Positions 25,289 to 33,151 of a stretch of DNA of 43,159 nucleotides are shown here, one piece after another. Below the pieces are notes generated by a model. The model worked only from the letters and a program-made list of their open reading frames with translations, made no database searches and was not told where the DNA came from. Position numbers and translations under genes: made by a program. The stretch spans positions 30,017 through 73,175 of the forward strand of contig DIWD01000040.1 of the NCBI GenBank assembly GCA_002428405.1. The letters run 5' to 3'. Origin of the DNA: a bacterium UBA6115 (GTDB lineage: Bacteria > Bacillota_A > Clostridia > Christensenellales > Aristaeellaceae). Every line of letters begins with the position of its first letter. Positions within the stretch are counted from its first letter, which is position 1.

Positions 25289-26553
25289 GCCGTCAGAAGC
25301 AGAACCGGTCCTTCCCGGCGCACGTCCAATACATGGCAGCATCCCACGCCGAAAAGCGCTTCCATGCCGTTTCTGAACTCCTCTGATAAATCCCGCGGAA
25401 CGAAGTTGAGTGTTGTCCCAGCGAATCCGCCGCCATGAACACGGCAGGCACCCCGTCCATCCAGGATGCTCTGGGCTCGGGCCAATGCCAGCGACACAGG
25501 CTGCTCACGGCTGTTGATATAAATGTTCTGCAAAAGGGTCCATGATGATACGCCCGAAGCATTCACCCTCCTGAAAAAGCCTTCGATATCCATGGCCTTC
25601 AGCGCGCGCACTGCCTCCTGGACCCGTTTGTTTTCATGGTAATAGTGCATGGCGCGAAGGACTGCCCTGTCCCCGGCCACCTGTCTGACATCGGAAAAAG
25701 AATCCAACAGTTGTTCATAGAAAGAATCCCTCAGCAGGCTGCCGCCGAGGGCTTTGGCTGCAGAAATCATGTCAGCGGGTATTTCTGCATAGGCATTCGT
25801 AAGGTCATCATGGCTGCTTCCAGTGTTGACGATGGTCAGGGCATAGCTAGCTTGAGCGAATGAAAAATGCAGGTTATCCACTTCTGGCGAATCATCCTTA
25901 AAATCAATGGCGACAATCCCCCCGCAGGATGAGGCCATTTGGTCCATCAGCCCGCTGGGCTTGTTGAAATAAACGTTTTCAGCATATTGGCTGATTTTTG
26001 CGCGGGTTAAAGGATCAATCTGAAAAGCGTTGTATAACGCGTCAAGCACGGCACAGATAAGCACCTCAAAAGCTGCGGAGGAGGACAGGCCGGAGCCGGA
26101 GAGCACGTCCGAACTCATCACTGCGTCAAATCCCCCGATTTTCAGACCCCTCTTCAGCATACCGGCGGCAACGCCCCGTATCAGCGATGCAGAGGTGCCG
26201 GATTCGGAAAGGGCAGGATCCAGATTGTCCAGGTTCAAGGATATCGGCTGATATCCTTGGCTGTAAAGGTGCACCTTCATATCATCACGGCCGGTGACCG
26301 CGGCCGCGATGTCCAGATTGACCGCGGCGGCCAGCACAAGGCCGCGGTTATGGTCTGTATGATTGCCGATCAGTTCGGCCCGGCCAGGCGCGCAAAGCAG
26401 GGAAAGCGGCTGCTTACTGTTGAAGGTTTCCTGATGCAAACGGATCAGGCGCATGTAGCGTTCCTTTGGCTGTTTCTTTTCGCCGTAAAGGGAGATGAAT
26501 GCGGCTGTCACCAGCGTCTCATCCAAAGCGTTCAATGCGGCTTCATACGCCAC
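25285..26553 (-). CDS. galK: Galactokinase
   Basis: Phosphorylates galactose to galactose-1-phosphate, the first step of the Leloir pathway. The 422-residue GHMP kinase shows the sugar signature PGRAELIGNHTDHNRG, the ATP loop SGSGLSSSAAFE, GLMDQMASSCGG and the C-terminal motif VHGGGFAGTT. It belongs to the longer-N-terminus clostridial type, with about 45 residues before the PGR motif. The start is GTG at 26553, overlapping the stop of the upstream solute-binding protein gene by 11 bases. No galT or galE is nearby, so the pathway is not clustered. The family also includes N-acetylgalactosamine and arabinose kinases, so specificity is probable rather than proven. Confidence 0.9.
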   Translation of the reverse strand: MAYEAALNALDETLVTAAFISLYGEKKQPKERYMRLIRLHQETFNSKQPLSLLCAPGRAELIGNHTDHNRGLVLAAAVNLDIAAAVTGRDDMKVHLYSQGYQPISLNLDNLDPALSESGTSASLIRGVAAGMLKRGLKIGGFDAVMSSDVLSGSGLSSSAAFEVLICAVLDALYNAFQIDPLTRAKISQYAENVYFNKPSGLMDQMASSCGGIVAIDFKDDSPEVDNLHFSFAQASYALTIVNTGSSHDDLTNAYAEIPADMISAAKALGGSLLRDSFYEQLLDSFSDVRQVAGDRAVLRAMHYYHENKRVQEAVRALKAMDIEGFFRRVNASGVSSWTLLQNIYINSREQPVSLALARAQSILDGRGACRVHGGGFAGTTLNFVPRDLSEEFRNGMEALFGVGCCHVLDVRREGPVLLLTA

Positions 26554-28066
26554 TGTCCTTCAACCCCCTATCATAAACCCGCTGCCAGAACGCGAGGAAG
26601 TCTTCCAGCCCAAGTTGATCAAGTTCTTCCGCGAAAATGAGGAACTGCTCCTCGCTGGCATCCCATTCACCGTTCACGAAGCGCGCGATGGATTCATCCA
26701 CATACCGGCCGATGGCTTTCTGCAGCGGTGCGATCTCCGCCTCCTCTGCACGGCTTAGTGAAAAAGGAGGAAAGGGGCTGACAGCAAATCCGGCAATCAG
26801 CTCAGTTTGTTCCATTAGCTGCCTGACGGTGGGATCAGTAAAACGTCTTTGAAACCCTTCGCATGAAATGCCGGGAGCGGAATCATCAGTGGAAATGATC
26901 GACACTGACAGATAAGCCTGGCTGGCGCTTTCATTCAGCAGCCTCCAGCTGCCATCCCCGTCCACCACGTAATCCTCACCCTCTTTACCGACGCTGGCAA
27001 GCACAGCGCCTTCCTGGGTATACAGGGTATCCACCCACTCAAGGGCACCTGCAACATCGTCGCACGCGCTGGTCACGGCAAATGCGCCTGTATACACAGG
27101 GCTGGCGATGGGTCGGTATATCTGCCTGCCTTCATAGGCAATCGGCGGCATTGCGCGGTACTGCCCCACCCATTCCACTGGCACCAAATTGGTTGGGAGC
27201 GGCGAAAAAAACGCGCCGAAATGATTCGTTGCCTTGGCATCCGTCTGACGGCGCAGCGAATCCATCGCTGTGAAGCCATCCTGATCTAGAAGGCCGGCAT
27301 CCCAGGATTCGGCCAGCCAGCGGATAAAATCCCGGAACTGTCCTTCAAGTGGCATGAAGCGCACCTTATTGCCCGAGAGAAAAACATTGAAGTCGTTTGC
27401 CGCCAGCCCCCAGGCGTGCGCAAGATACTTCAGGTCATAGGGCCCGTTAAAGCTCAGCGGGATTTCATCCTGGCGGCCGTTGCGGTTTGGATCTTTGGAA
27501 TGGAAGGCCTCAAGGACCTGGCGTAACCCGTCAGGCGTTTCAGGCACCTGCAGTTTGAGTTCCTCCAGCCAGGACTGGTTGATCCAGAGAATGTTCTGTC
27601 CAGGGACAAGAGAGATATAGGGAAGAACAGCGATCGCGCCGCCGGGTAAGGTGACCGCCTTGCGGATTTCATCATTCCCCTGCATCAGGGCATAAAATGC
27701 CGGAGCGTGTGCTTCAAGGTAAGGTGCCAGGTCAACCAGAACGCCGGATTCAAACAGCTCAATCGTCATAGCGGGCGTCAGCCGGGCTTTGAACAGGACA
27801 TCAGGAAGCGCTGGATCGCCTGTCATCATGCCGGAAAGCTGCGCATTATATTCATTTAGGTCACTATACTGCCGAAAGCGGGATGAAAGCCCGGTACGCT
27901 CCTGCACGCGTTTGAAAAACAGGTTTTCTTCCCAGACCCGGTTGTTTTCAGCGGCCTCGTAACCCATCATTGTCATGGTCTTCTCTGCGCCGCTCTGTGG
28001 ATATGCCGGCAGGGAAAGGGAGAGCAGGAGAAGCACTGCCATAAAGAAAACTGATCGATTGCGCAA
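26543..28066 (-). CDS. Secreted extracellular solute-binding protein (sugar-type, family 1)
   Basis: A 507-residue periplasmic-binding-like protein of the YtcQ/LipO type that feeds carbohydrate ABC importers. The N-terminus is a clear Sec signal peptide (MRNRS then a leucine-rich core ending near PAYPQSG) but has no lipobox cysteine, unusual for a Gram-positive binding protein. A DPNRNGRQDEIP loop typical of this group is present. The start is TTG at 28066, with GGAGGG eight to nine bases upstream. No permease genes are next to it, so it is an orphan. The overlap with galK hints at galactose or a galactoside as ligand, but that is inference. Confidence 0.8.
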   Translation of the reverse strand: MRNRSVFFMAVLLLLSLSLPAYPQSGAEKTMTMMGYEAAENNRVWEENLFFKRVQERTGLSSRFRQYSDLNEYNAQLSGMMTGDPALPDVLFKARLTPAMTIELFESGVLVDLAPYLEAHAPAFYALMQGNDEIRKAVTLPGGAIAVLPYISLVPGQNILWINQSWLEELKLQVPETPDGLRQVLEAFHSKDPNRNGRQDEIPLSFNGPYDLKYLAHAWGLAANDFNVFLSGNKVRFMPLEGQFRDFIRWLAESWDAGLLDQDGFTAMDSLRRQTDAKATNHFGAFFSPLPTNLVPVEWVGQYRAMPPIAYEGRQIYRPIASPVYTGAFAVTSACDDVAGALEWVDTLYTQEGAVLASVGKEGEDYVVDGDGSWRLLNESASQAYLSVSIISTDDSAPGISCEGFQRRFTDPTVRQLMEQTELIAGFAVSPFPPFSLSRAEEAEIAPLQKAIGRYVDESIARFVNGEWDASEEQFLIFAEELDQLGLEDFLAFWQRVYDRGLKDSGV

Positions 28067-28123
28067 ATTGAAACCCTCCGTTGTAATCGTCTTTTGATTG
28101 TATGAATCTCTCAGAAAATCCTG

Positions 28124-28876
28124 CTAAAGCATCAAGCTTAAGAGCCAGAGAAGCAGCAAGTGCCCCGGGTAGGCGGCATAGGACAGCCATTTGGGAACTT
28201 TTAACCCGCTGTCTGTCTGAATCAACATCAGCGGAAGCGGCAGTATGGCCAGGGATTGCAGCTTAAAAAGCCCCAAAAACTCGCTCATCGCGCGGTTGAA
28301 TGGCGCAAATGGCGTCCCGGTCAGCGCGGTGATGATGTCGCGTGGAATAACAGATCCGCCCGCGCCCCAGTACAGGCAGAAGGTAACCATCAGGGTGGCG
28401 AGCCCGCTGCGGCTGTCCCGTATCAGGTGCATCAGGATGATGAGCAATACACCCCGCCATCCGTAATCCATCTGGAAGGAAGCCGCAATAAGCAGGCAAA
28501 GGGCCGGTACCCAAATCTGGCTGAAATGCCATTTTGCCCGGATACCCTGGATGGCCAACAGCCCCAGCAGCAAGGTGGCCATGACATTCAGCTGGAGCCA
28601 GGAATGGCTGAGGGCCAGCATATAGAAAGGCTGGGAAATGATCGCAAGCGCCAGCAGACGAAGAGAGTAGCGCTTCCAGTCTCGCGTCCGTTCCAAGCCA
28701 ATGACAATACCCCAGCAGAACAGCGGGAATGCGATACGGCCGATGATTCTCAGCAGGGTGACGGAGGGAAAGAAAATGACGCCAATGTGGTCAACCATCA
28801 TGGTCAGGATCGCCACAATTTTAAACAATGACTGGTCCCTGTTCGGCCTGGAAGTGCTTAGCGCGGCATTGGTCAT
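28124..28876 (-). CDS. TraX-family polytopic membrane protein
   Basis: A 250-residue protein with about eight hydrophobic segments, matching the TraX family (named after the F-plasmid pilin acetylation protein). Visible family features are LFKIVAILTMMVDHIG near the start, IGRIAFPLFCWGIVIG and the conserved LLGLLAI and DYGWRGVLLI segments. Chromosomal copies in Firmicutes are common and do not imply conjugation; they may be acyl- or acetyltransferases acting on cell-surface substrates. The start at 28876 has GAGGTGG upstream; a longer open frame to 28993 is not used. A promoter lies upstream at 28895-28923. Confidence 0.85.
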   Translation of the reverse strand: MTNAALSTSRPNRDQSLFKIVAILTMMVDHIGVIFFPSVTLLRIIGRIAFPLFCWGIVIGLERTRDWKRYSLRLLALAIISQPFYMLALSHSWLQLNVMATLLLGLLAIQGIRAKWHFSQIWVPALCLLIAASFQMDYGWRGVLLIILMHLIRDSRSGLATLMVTFCLYWGAGGSVIPRDIITALTGTPFAPFNRAMSEFLGLFKLQSLAILPLPLMLIQTDSGLKVPKWLSYAAYPGHLLLLWLLSLML

Positions 28877-28894
28877 GTATACCACCTCAGGGGC

Positions 28895-28923
28895 AGTATA
28901 AATCCCATGGCGCCAACGCGCAA
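28895..28923 (-). promoter_or_regulatory. Putative traX-like gene promoter
   Basis: Minus strand TTGCGC (28918-28923), 17-base spacer, TATACT (28895-28900), close to the GAGGTGG ribosome site. Confidence 0.55.
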
Positions 28924-28939
28924 GCGCTTTGCGGGATGC

Positions 28940-28969
28940 TTGCCGGTTATCTTGCAGATATGATAGGAT
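28940..28969 (+). promoter_or_regulatory. Putative promoter of the yjjP/yjjB-surE operon
   Basis: TTGCCG (28940-28945), 18-base spacer, TAGGAT (28964-28969). AAGGAG follows near 28980, before the ATG at 28992. Moderate match. Confidence 0.45.
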
Positions 28970-28991
28970 ACGGTATTGAAAGGAGTCTTGC

Positions 28992-29744
28992 ATGACCGCA
29001 CAAATCCTGACTGCGTTGGACAGCGCCGCGCTTGCTGCCAGGACGATCCTGGAGAGCAGCGGGGAGACCTACAGGGCTGAGGAAACAGCGCTGCGCATCA
29101 GCGATGCATATGGCCTGAAGGACGCGCAGATCATGGCCTTTCCGACAGGATTTATACTCTCAGCCAAGGTTGAAGGCAGACAGGAAAGCCGTGTTTTCCG
29201 AGTGCAGGACCGTAGCATCCGTTTGGACAGGATTGATAAGGTGAACGCGGTTTCCCGCGAGGCTGTGTCCGGAATGATTGACCAGATGGAAGCGTTGAAC
29301 AGACTGCTGGCCATCCGCAATGAAGATCCTCCAAAAAAATGGAAGATGAACCTGGCCTATGCCCTGACTGCCGCGTTTTTCAGCTTGATGTTCGGCGGCG
29401 GATTATCCGAGTTCCTGCTGTGCCTGTCGGTCGGCTCCCTCACCCACATGGCGCAGATGCTGCTTGTCAGGCTGTGTTATCCAGTCCAGCTCCGCTCCTT
29501 TCTGCTGGGATTCTTTACGGCGCTCACCTCGGTCGCGGGTCTAAGGCTTTTGCATGGTTCTCAGGAGGCGGTCATCACCGGAGTCATCATGCCGTTATTG
29601 CCTGGCCTGGCCATGACCAACGCCATACGGGACACCATGCGCGGCGATTTGGTGTCGGGTTTGGCCCGGGGAGCGGAAGCATTATTTTCCGCCATTCTCC
29701 TTTCCGCAGGGGTAGCTTCGGCCCTGCTGATTGGAGGCTTGTGA
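28992..29744 (+). CDS. ThrE/YjjP-like exporter subunit (N-terminal half)
   Basis: A 250-residue member of the ThrE family (threonine/serine exporter; YjjP of the E. coli YjjPB succinate exporter). A soluble N-terminal region of about 115 residues (ARTILESSGETYRAEET, then PTGFILSA) is followed by five or so transmembrane helices. The signature GGGLSEFLLCLSVG and MPLLPGLAMTNAIRD are present. The stop overlaps the next gene's ATG as TGATG, so both halves of the transporter are made together. The substrate (amino acid or dicarboxylate) cannot be told from sequence. Confidence 0.88.
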   Translation: MTAQILTALDSAALAARTILESSGETYRAEETALRISDAYGLKDAQIMAFPTGFILSAKVEGRQESRVFRVQDRSIRLDRIDKVNAVSREAVSGMIDQMEALNRLLAIRNEDPPKKWKMNLAYALTAAFFSLMFGGGLSEFLLCLSVGSLTHMAQMLLVRLCYPVQLRSFLLGFFTALTSVAGLRLLHGSQEAVITGVIMPLLPGLAMTNAIRDTMRGDLVSGLARGAEALFSAILLSAGVASALLIGGL

Positions 29745-30178
29745 TGGATGTGCTGATTCAGGCTTTCGCATGCATGGCTGCGGCCTGTTTCTTTGGACTG
29801 ATTCTGCATCAGCCAAAGTCCACTTTGCATTTCACTGCGCTGATCGGCCTGCTGGGTTACGCGGTCTTTACCCTGATAGGCGGCGGCATCCTGGCTTATT
29901 TTCTTTCCAGCCTGACAGTCGGAGTGCTGTGTGAGCTGACCGCGCGCGCAGTCCAGAGAACCACCACACTGTTTCTCATCAGTTCCATCATTCCCCTGGT
30001 CCCCGGGCTCGGGCTCTACCGCTCGATGATGGCGCTGGCTGGGCAGGATTACCAGAACGCGCTTGCCATTGGTATAGAAACCCTTGCAGGGATCGGCGCC
30101 ATCGCGCTGGCGCTGACCGTCGCAACAGCCCTCTTCAACAGTTTCAAGCCGGCTCAAGCAAAGAACAGCCAAGATTAA
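29744..30178 (+). CDS. ThrE/YjjB-like exporter subunit (C-terminal half)
   Basis: A 144-residue protein with about four or five transmembrane helices, the second half of the split ThrE transporter (YjjB/DUF3815 type). The typical IIPLVPGLGLYRSMMAL motif near the middle mirrors MPLLPGLAMTN of its partner, reflecting an ancient duplication. GGAGG lies six bases before the ATG, inside the upstream gene. It is followed after nine bases by surE. Confidence 0.88.
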   Translation: MDVLIQAFACMAAACFFGLILHQPKSTLHFTALIGLLGYAVFTLIGGGILAYFLSSLTVGVLCELTARAVQRTTTLFLISSIIPLVPGLGLYRSMMALAGQDYQNALAIGIETLAGIGAIALALTVATALFNSFKPAQAKNSQD

Positions 30179-30187
30179 GGAGACAAT

Positions 30188-30949
30188 ATGCACCTTCTGA
30201 TTACCAATGACGACGGCGTCAGCGCGCCTGGTATCCTGACTCTTGCCAGATCAGCCGCATCAGCCGGACATTCCGTTGTGGTGGCTGCACCGGCCACCCA
30301 GCAAAGCGCAACCGGGCATCGGCTGACCATCAATGAATCCCTGATGGTATCTGAGCGATATCTGGATCCCCGGTTTAAGGCTTATGCCATCGGGGGCACT
30401 CCGGTGGACTGCGTACGCATCGGCCGCAGGCTGAGCAGCACTCCCTTTGATTTTTGCCTGTCAGGTATCAACGACGGGGTAAATCTGGGCACCGATCTTT
30501 TCTACTCCGGCACCGCAGCGGCTGCGCGCGAGGCGGCGATGCTCTATCTGCCCAGTATGGCCATCTCCATTCAGACAAACGCGGACGAGGATATGCGCGC
30601 CATGCTGTCAGAGCACGCCCTTCTAATTATGGACTACATCCTCAAACATCCCATGCCCAGACTGACGTTCTGCAACCTCAACGCGCCCAGTCTCCCGAGG
30701 GAACAAGTAAAACCTGCAAAAATCGCTCCCCTTGCCCAAAGCTTTTATCTGGACGAATATGTTGAACGAGTGAATCCAAGAGGCCAGCATTATTTTTGGA
30801 TTGAGGACGGCGCTGCGATTGAGGACCCTGAAGAAGGGACCGATGTTCATTTCCTGAAGGCCGGGCATATGACGGTGTCCTTTGTCGGCGGCTTTCATGA
30901 CAACAATAAGCTCTATTACCCAAAACTTGAAGATGCCCTCAGGGGTTGA
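30188..30949 (+). CDS. surE: SurE 5'-nucleotidase
   Basis: A metal-dependent phosphatase that dephosphorylates nucleoside 5'- and 3'-monophosphates and some polyphosphates. The active-site TNDDG is at the very start, GGTPVDCVRIG and SGINDGVNLGTDLFYSGT follow, and the length is 253 residues, normal for the family. AAGGAG precedes the ATG. The end overlaps the following flavoprotein gene by 17 bases. SurE supplies nucleosides, and a nucleoside-kinase-like protein is encoded three genes downstream; a functional link is only a suggestion. Confidence 0.96.
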   Translation: MHLLITNDDGVSAPGILTLARSAASAGHSVVVAAPATQQSATGHRLTINESLMVSERYLDPRFKAYAIGGTPVDCVRIGRRLSSTPFDFCLSGINDGVNLGTDLFYSGTAAAAREAAMLYLPSMAISIQTNADEDMRAMLSEHALLIMDYILKHPMPRLTFCNLNAPSLPREQVKPAKIAPLAQSFYLDEYVERVNPRGQHYFWIEDGAAIEDPEEGTDVHFLKAGHMTVSFVGGFHDNNKLYYPKLEDALRG

Positions 30950-32189
30950 TGTCCTCATCATTGGCGGCGGGCCGGCGGGGATGACTGCCGCGGCTTTCGC
31001 CAAGGCCGCCGGAGCGAGGGTGCTGCTGATTGAGCACAATGAAAAACTTGGGAAGAAGCTCTATATCACCGGCAAGGGACGATGCAACCTGAGCAATCTG
31101 TGCGAACTCGAAGAGTTTTTGGAACATGTGCCGCGCAATCCGCGCTTCCTGTATGCCGCGTTGGATTTCATGCCGCCCCAGAAACTCAGGGATTGGCTGG
31201 ACATCCTTGACTGCCCCAGCATGGTTGAGCGCGGAAAACGGGTATTCCCGGTCAGCCAGAAAGCGTCTGACGTTACACGCGCACTGGCAGGAAACCTGCT
31301 TGAGAAAGAATTCCGGCTGAAAACCAAGGCTGTTTCCCTGATGATCCAAGAGGGCCGCATCAATGGCGTCAGGCTATCATCAGGCGATGAGATCCACGCT
31401 TCCGCTGTTGTCCTCGCGACGGGAGGGCTGTCCTATCCCTTGACCGGTTCCACCGGGGACGGGCATCAACTGGCGATTGAAGCAGGCCATCGGGTCAGTG
31501 AGCTTTATCCTTCACTCACGGGCCTGGAAACAGAGGAGGAATGGCCAAGGAATCTGCAGGGTCTCACACTCAAAAACGTCAACGTCACTCTGTCATCCAG
31601 ATGGCCTGAAAAGGGTCGTTTTCGTGAGCAAGGCGAAGTGCTATTTACCCACTTCGGTGTTTCCGGCCCTTTGGTATTGATGCTGAGCAGTTACTTATCG
31701 GGATTACCGATAAAAGATATTGAGGCGTCAATCGATCTGAAGCCGGCAGTCGAAGAAGCCGTTCTGTCACGAAGGCTGGAATCGGATGCCGCGCAAGGCG
31801 GGAGAAAATCGCTGCAAGGCTTGCTGCATGAGTATATGCCCTCAAGACTTGCAGCTCTGTTCCCAGAAATCGCTGGTGTTCCCGGAACCAAGCCGGTCAG
31901 CCAGCTCAGTGCCCAGGAAAGGGAACGCCTTGTATTCCGGATGAAGCATCTGTCCTTGCATATCAGCCGCCTCAGGCCCTTTTCAGAAGCGGTCATCACC
32001 CGGGGCGGTGTGAATGTGAAGGAAGTAAACCCTTCCACGATGGAGTCCCGCCTGGTGAAAGGGTTATATTTTGCAGGCGAACTGCTGGATGTGGATGCGT
32101 TGACCGGGGGTTTTAACCTGCAGATCGCCTTCTCAACCGGCGCGCTGGCGGGGCACAGCGCGGGCAACAGCGCAATCAATACTGATTAA
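30933..32189 (+). CDS. BaiN/HI0933-family FAD-dependent oxidoreductase
   Basis: A 418-residue flavoprotein of the HI0933/BaiN group (putative NAD(P)/FAD-dependent oxidoreductases). The N-terminus carries VLIIGGGPAGMTAAAFA, the dinucleotide-binding fold, then KLYITGKGRCNLSN, typical of the family. A mid-protein insert and a C-terminal RGGVNVKEVNPSTMESR plus YFAGELLDVDALTGGFNLQ complete it. The start ATG at 30933 lies inside the surE end with only a weak ribosome site, suggesting coupled translation. The physiological substrate is unknown; some relatives reduce bile-acid intermediates, but most are uncharacterised. Confidence 0.85.
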   Translation: MPSGVDVLIIGGGPAGMTAAAFAKAAGARVLLIEHNEKLGKKLYITGKGRCNLSNLCELEEFLEHVPRNPRFLYAALDFMPPQKLRDWLDILDCPSMVERGKRVFPVSQKASDVTRALAGNLLEKEFRLKTKAVSLMIQEGRINGVRLSSGDEIHASAVVLATGGLSYPLTGSTGDGHQLAIEAGHRVSELYPSLTGLETEEEWPRNLQGLTLKNVNVTLSSRWPEKGRFREQGEVLFTHFGVSGPLVLMLSSYLSGLPIKDIEASIDLKPAVEEAVLSRRLESDAAQGGRKSLQGLLHEYMPSRLAALFPEIAGVPGTKPVSQLSAQERERLVFRMKHLSLHISRLRPFSEAVITRGGVNVKEVNPSTMESRLVKGLYFAGELLDVDALTGGFNLQIAFSTGALAGHSAGNSAINTD

Positions 32190-32200
32190 TGGAGCGGAAC

Positions 32201-33151
32201 GTGCACTACATCGTAATGGATTTGGAATGGAATCAGCCTCTCTCACACCGAAGCATGCAGTATCAGCGTTTTGGGAACAAGCTGATGTTTGACATCATCC
32301 AGATTGGCGCGGTCAAGCTGGATTTTGAGCGCAGGATGGTCGCCTCCTTTAACCAATTCATACAGCCGGGCTGCTACTCAAAGCTGCATCCGCGTATCTC
32401 ACGCATCACTGGGATCGTTCAGGAGGACCTGTACGGCGCGCCGGGATTCACAGAAGCCTTCGGACGATTTATCTCCTGGTGCGGGGAGGAATTTACGCTG
32501 ACCACCTGGGGAAGCGATGATATCTCTGTGTTTCAGCAGAACCTTGACTTTTATTTGAAGGATGGCCGCGCCATGCCGCCGGTGTATGACCTGCAGCGGC
32601 AGTTTGGGGTCATGGAAGGGGCCGGCAAGAACAGGGCCGGACTGCAAAACGCGATGAAGCGGTATGGCATTGCAGCTAGCATGGACCATCCCTTTCACAG
32701 CGCGATCAGCGATGCCTATTATACAACGCTGGTTTTTCAGCGCTTTCCCAACGCGCTGGATGTTCTCAATTACCCGCAGACAGCCCGTGAGATCACTCCC
32801 GTCAAGGCTCAAAGAGGCGAGAAGTCTGACGACCTGCATTTTCCAAATATCAGCCATGCCCTGATGAGCTACTCTGCCACGCATCCAAACTGCCCGGTCT
32901 GCGGCAAGATTATGACAGTGCCCGAGGGATACGCGCCGATGCGGGACAATACTTGGCGCGCGCTGGCGGATTGCCCTGATCACGGGCTGGTATTTGTTGA
33001 TCTGCTTTATAGAGATGACTCCGAAGGCAAAACGCTGATTAGGCGCCGCGCGCAGCTCTGCGAACAGCAAAATCCCGCCTATGTCCGTACAAAGCATATG
33101 CAATGGGAAGGCAAGGTCGCCTTGCTCAAGCAGAAGGAGGTATCCGCGTGA
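32201..33151 (+). CDS. DEDDh-type 3'-5' exonuclease with C-terminal zinc-ribbon-like motif
   Basis: A 316-residue exonuclease of the KapD/DnaQ-like (ERI-1-like) group. The N-terminus YIVMDLEWNQ supplies the first D and E, SDDISVF the middle D, and HSAISDAYYT the HxAxxDA end of the DEDDh active site. After the exonuclease fold (about 1-185) comes an extra part with CPVCG (CxxC) and CPDH (CxxH), spaced like a small zinc ribbon. I prefer the GTG at 32201, six bases after GGAG, because relatives start right before this strand; ATG at 32189 overlapping the previous stop (TAATG) is the alternative. The last four bases overlap the kinase gene. Confidence 0.82.
   Translation: MHYIVMDLEWNQPLSHRSMQYQRFGNKLMFDIIQIGAVKLDFERRMVASFNQFIQPGCYSKLHPRISRITGIVQEDLYGAPGFTEAFGRFISWCGEEFTLTTWGSDDISVFQQNLDFYLKDGRAMPPVYDLQRQFGVMEGAGKNRAGLQNAMKRYGIAASMDHPFHSAISDAYYTTLVFQRFPNALDVLNYPQTAREITPVKAQRGEKSDDLHFPNISHALMSYSATHPNCPVCGKIMTVPEGYAPMRDNTWRALADCPDHGLVFVDLLYRDDSEGKTLIRRRAQLCEQQNPAYVRTKHMQWEGKVALLKQKEVSA

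Noticed and set aside
28124..28876. TraX homologue as sign of a conjugative element
   Set aside because: No relaxase, coupling protein, other transfer genes or attachment sites are nearby; chromosomal TraX-like proteins are common in Firmicutes.
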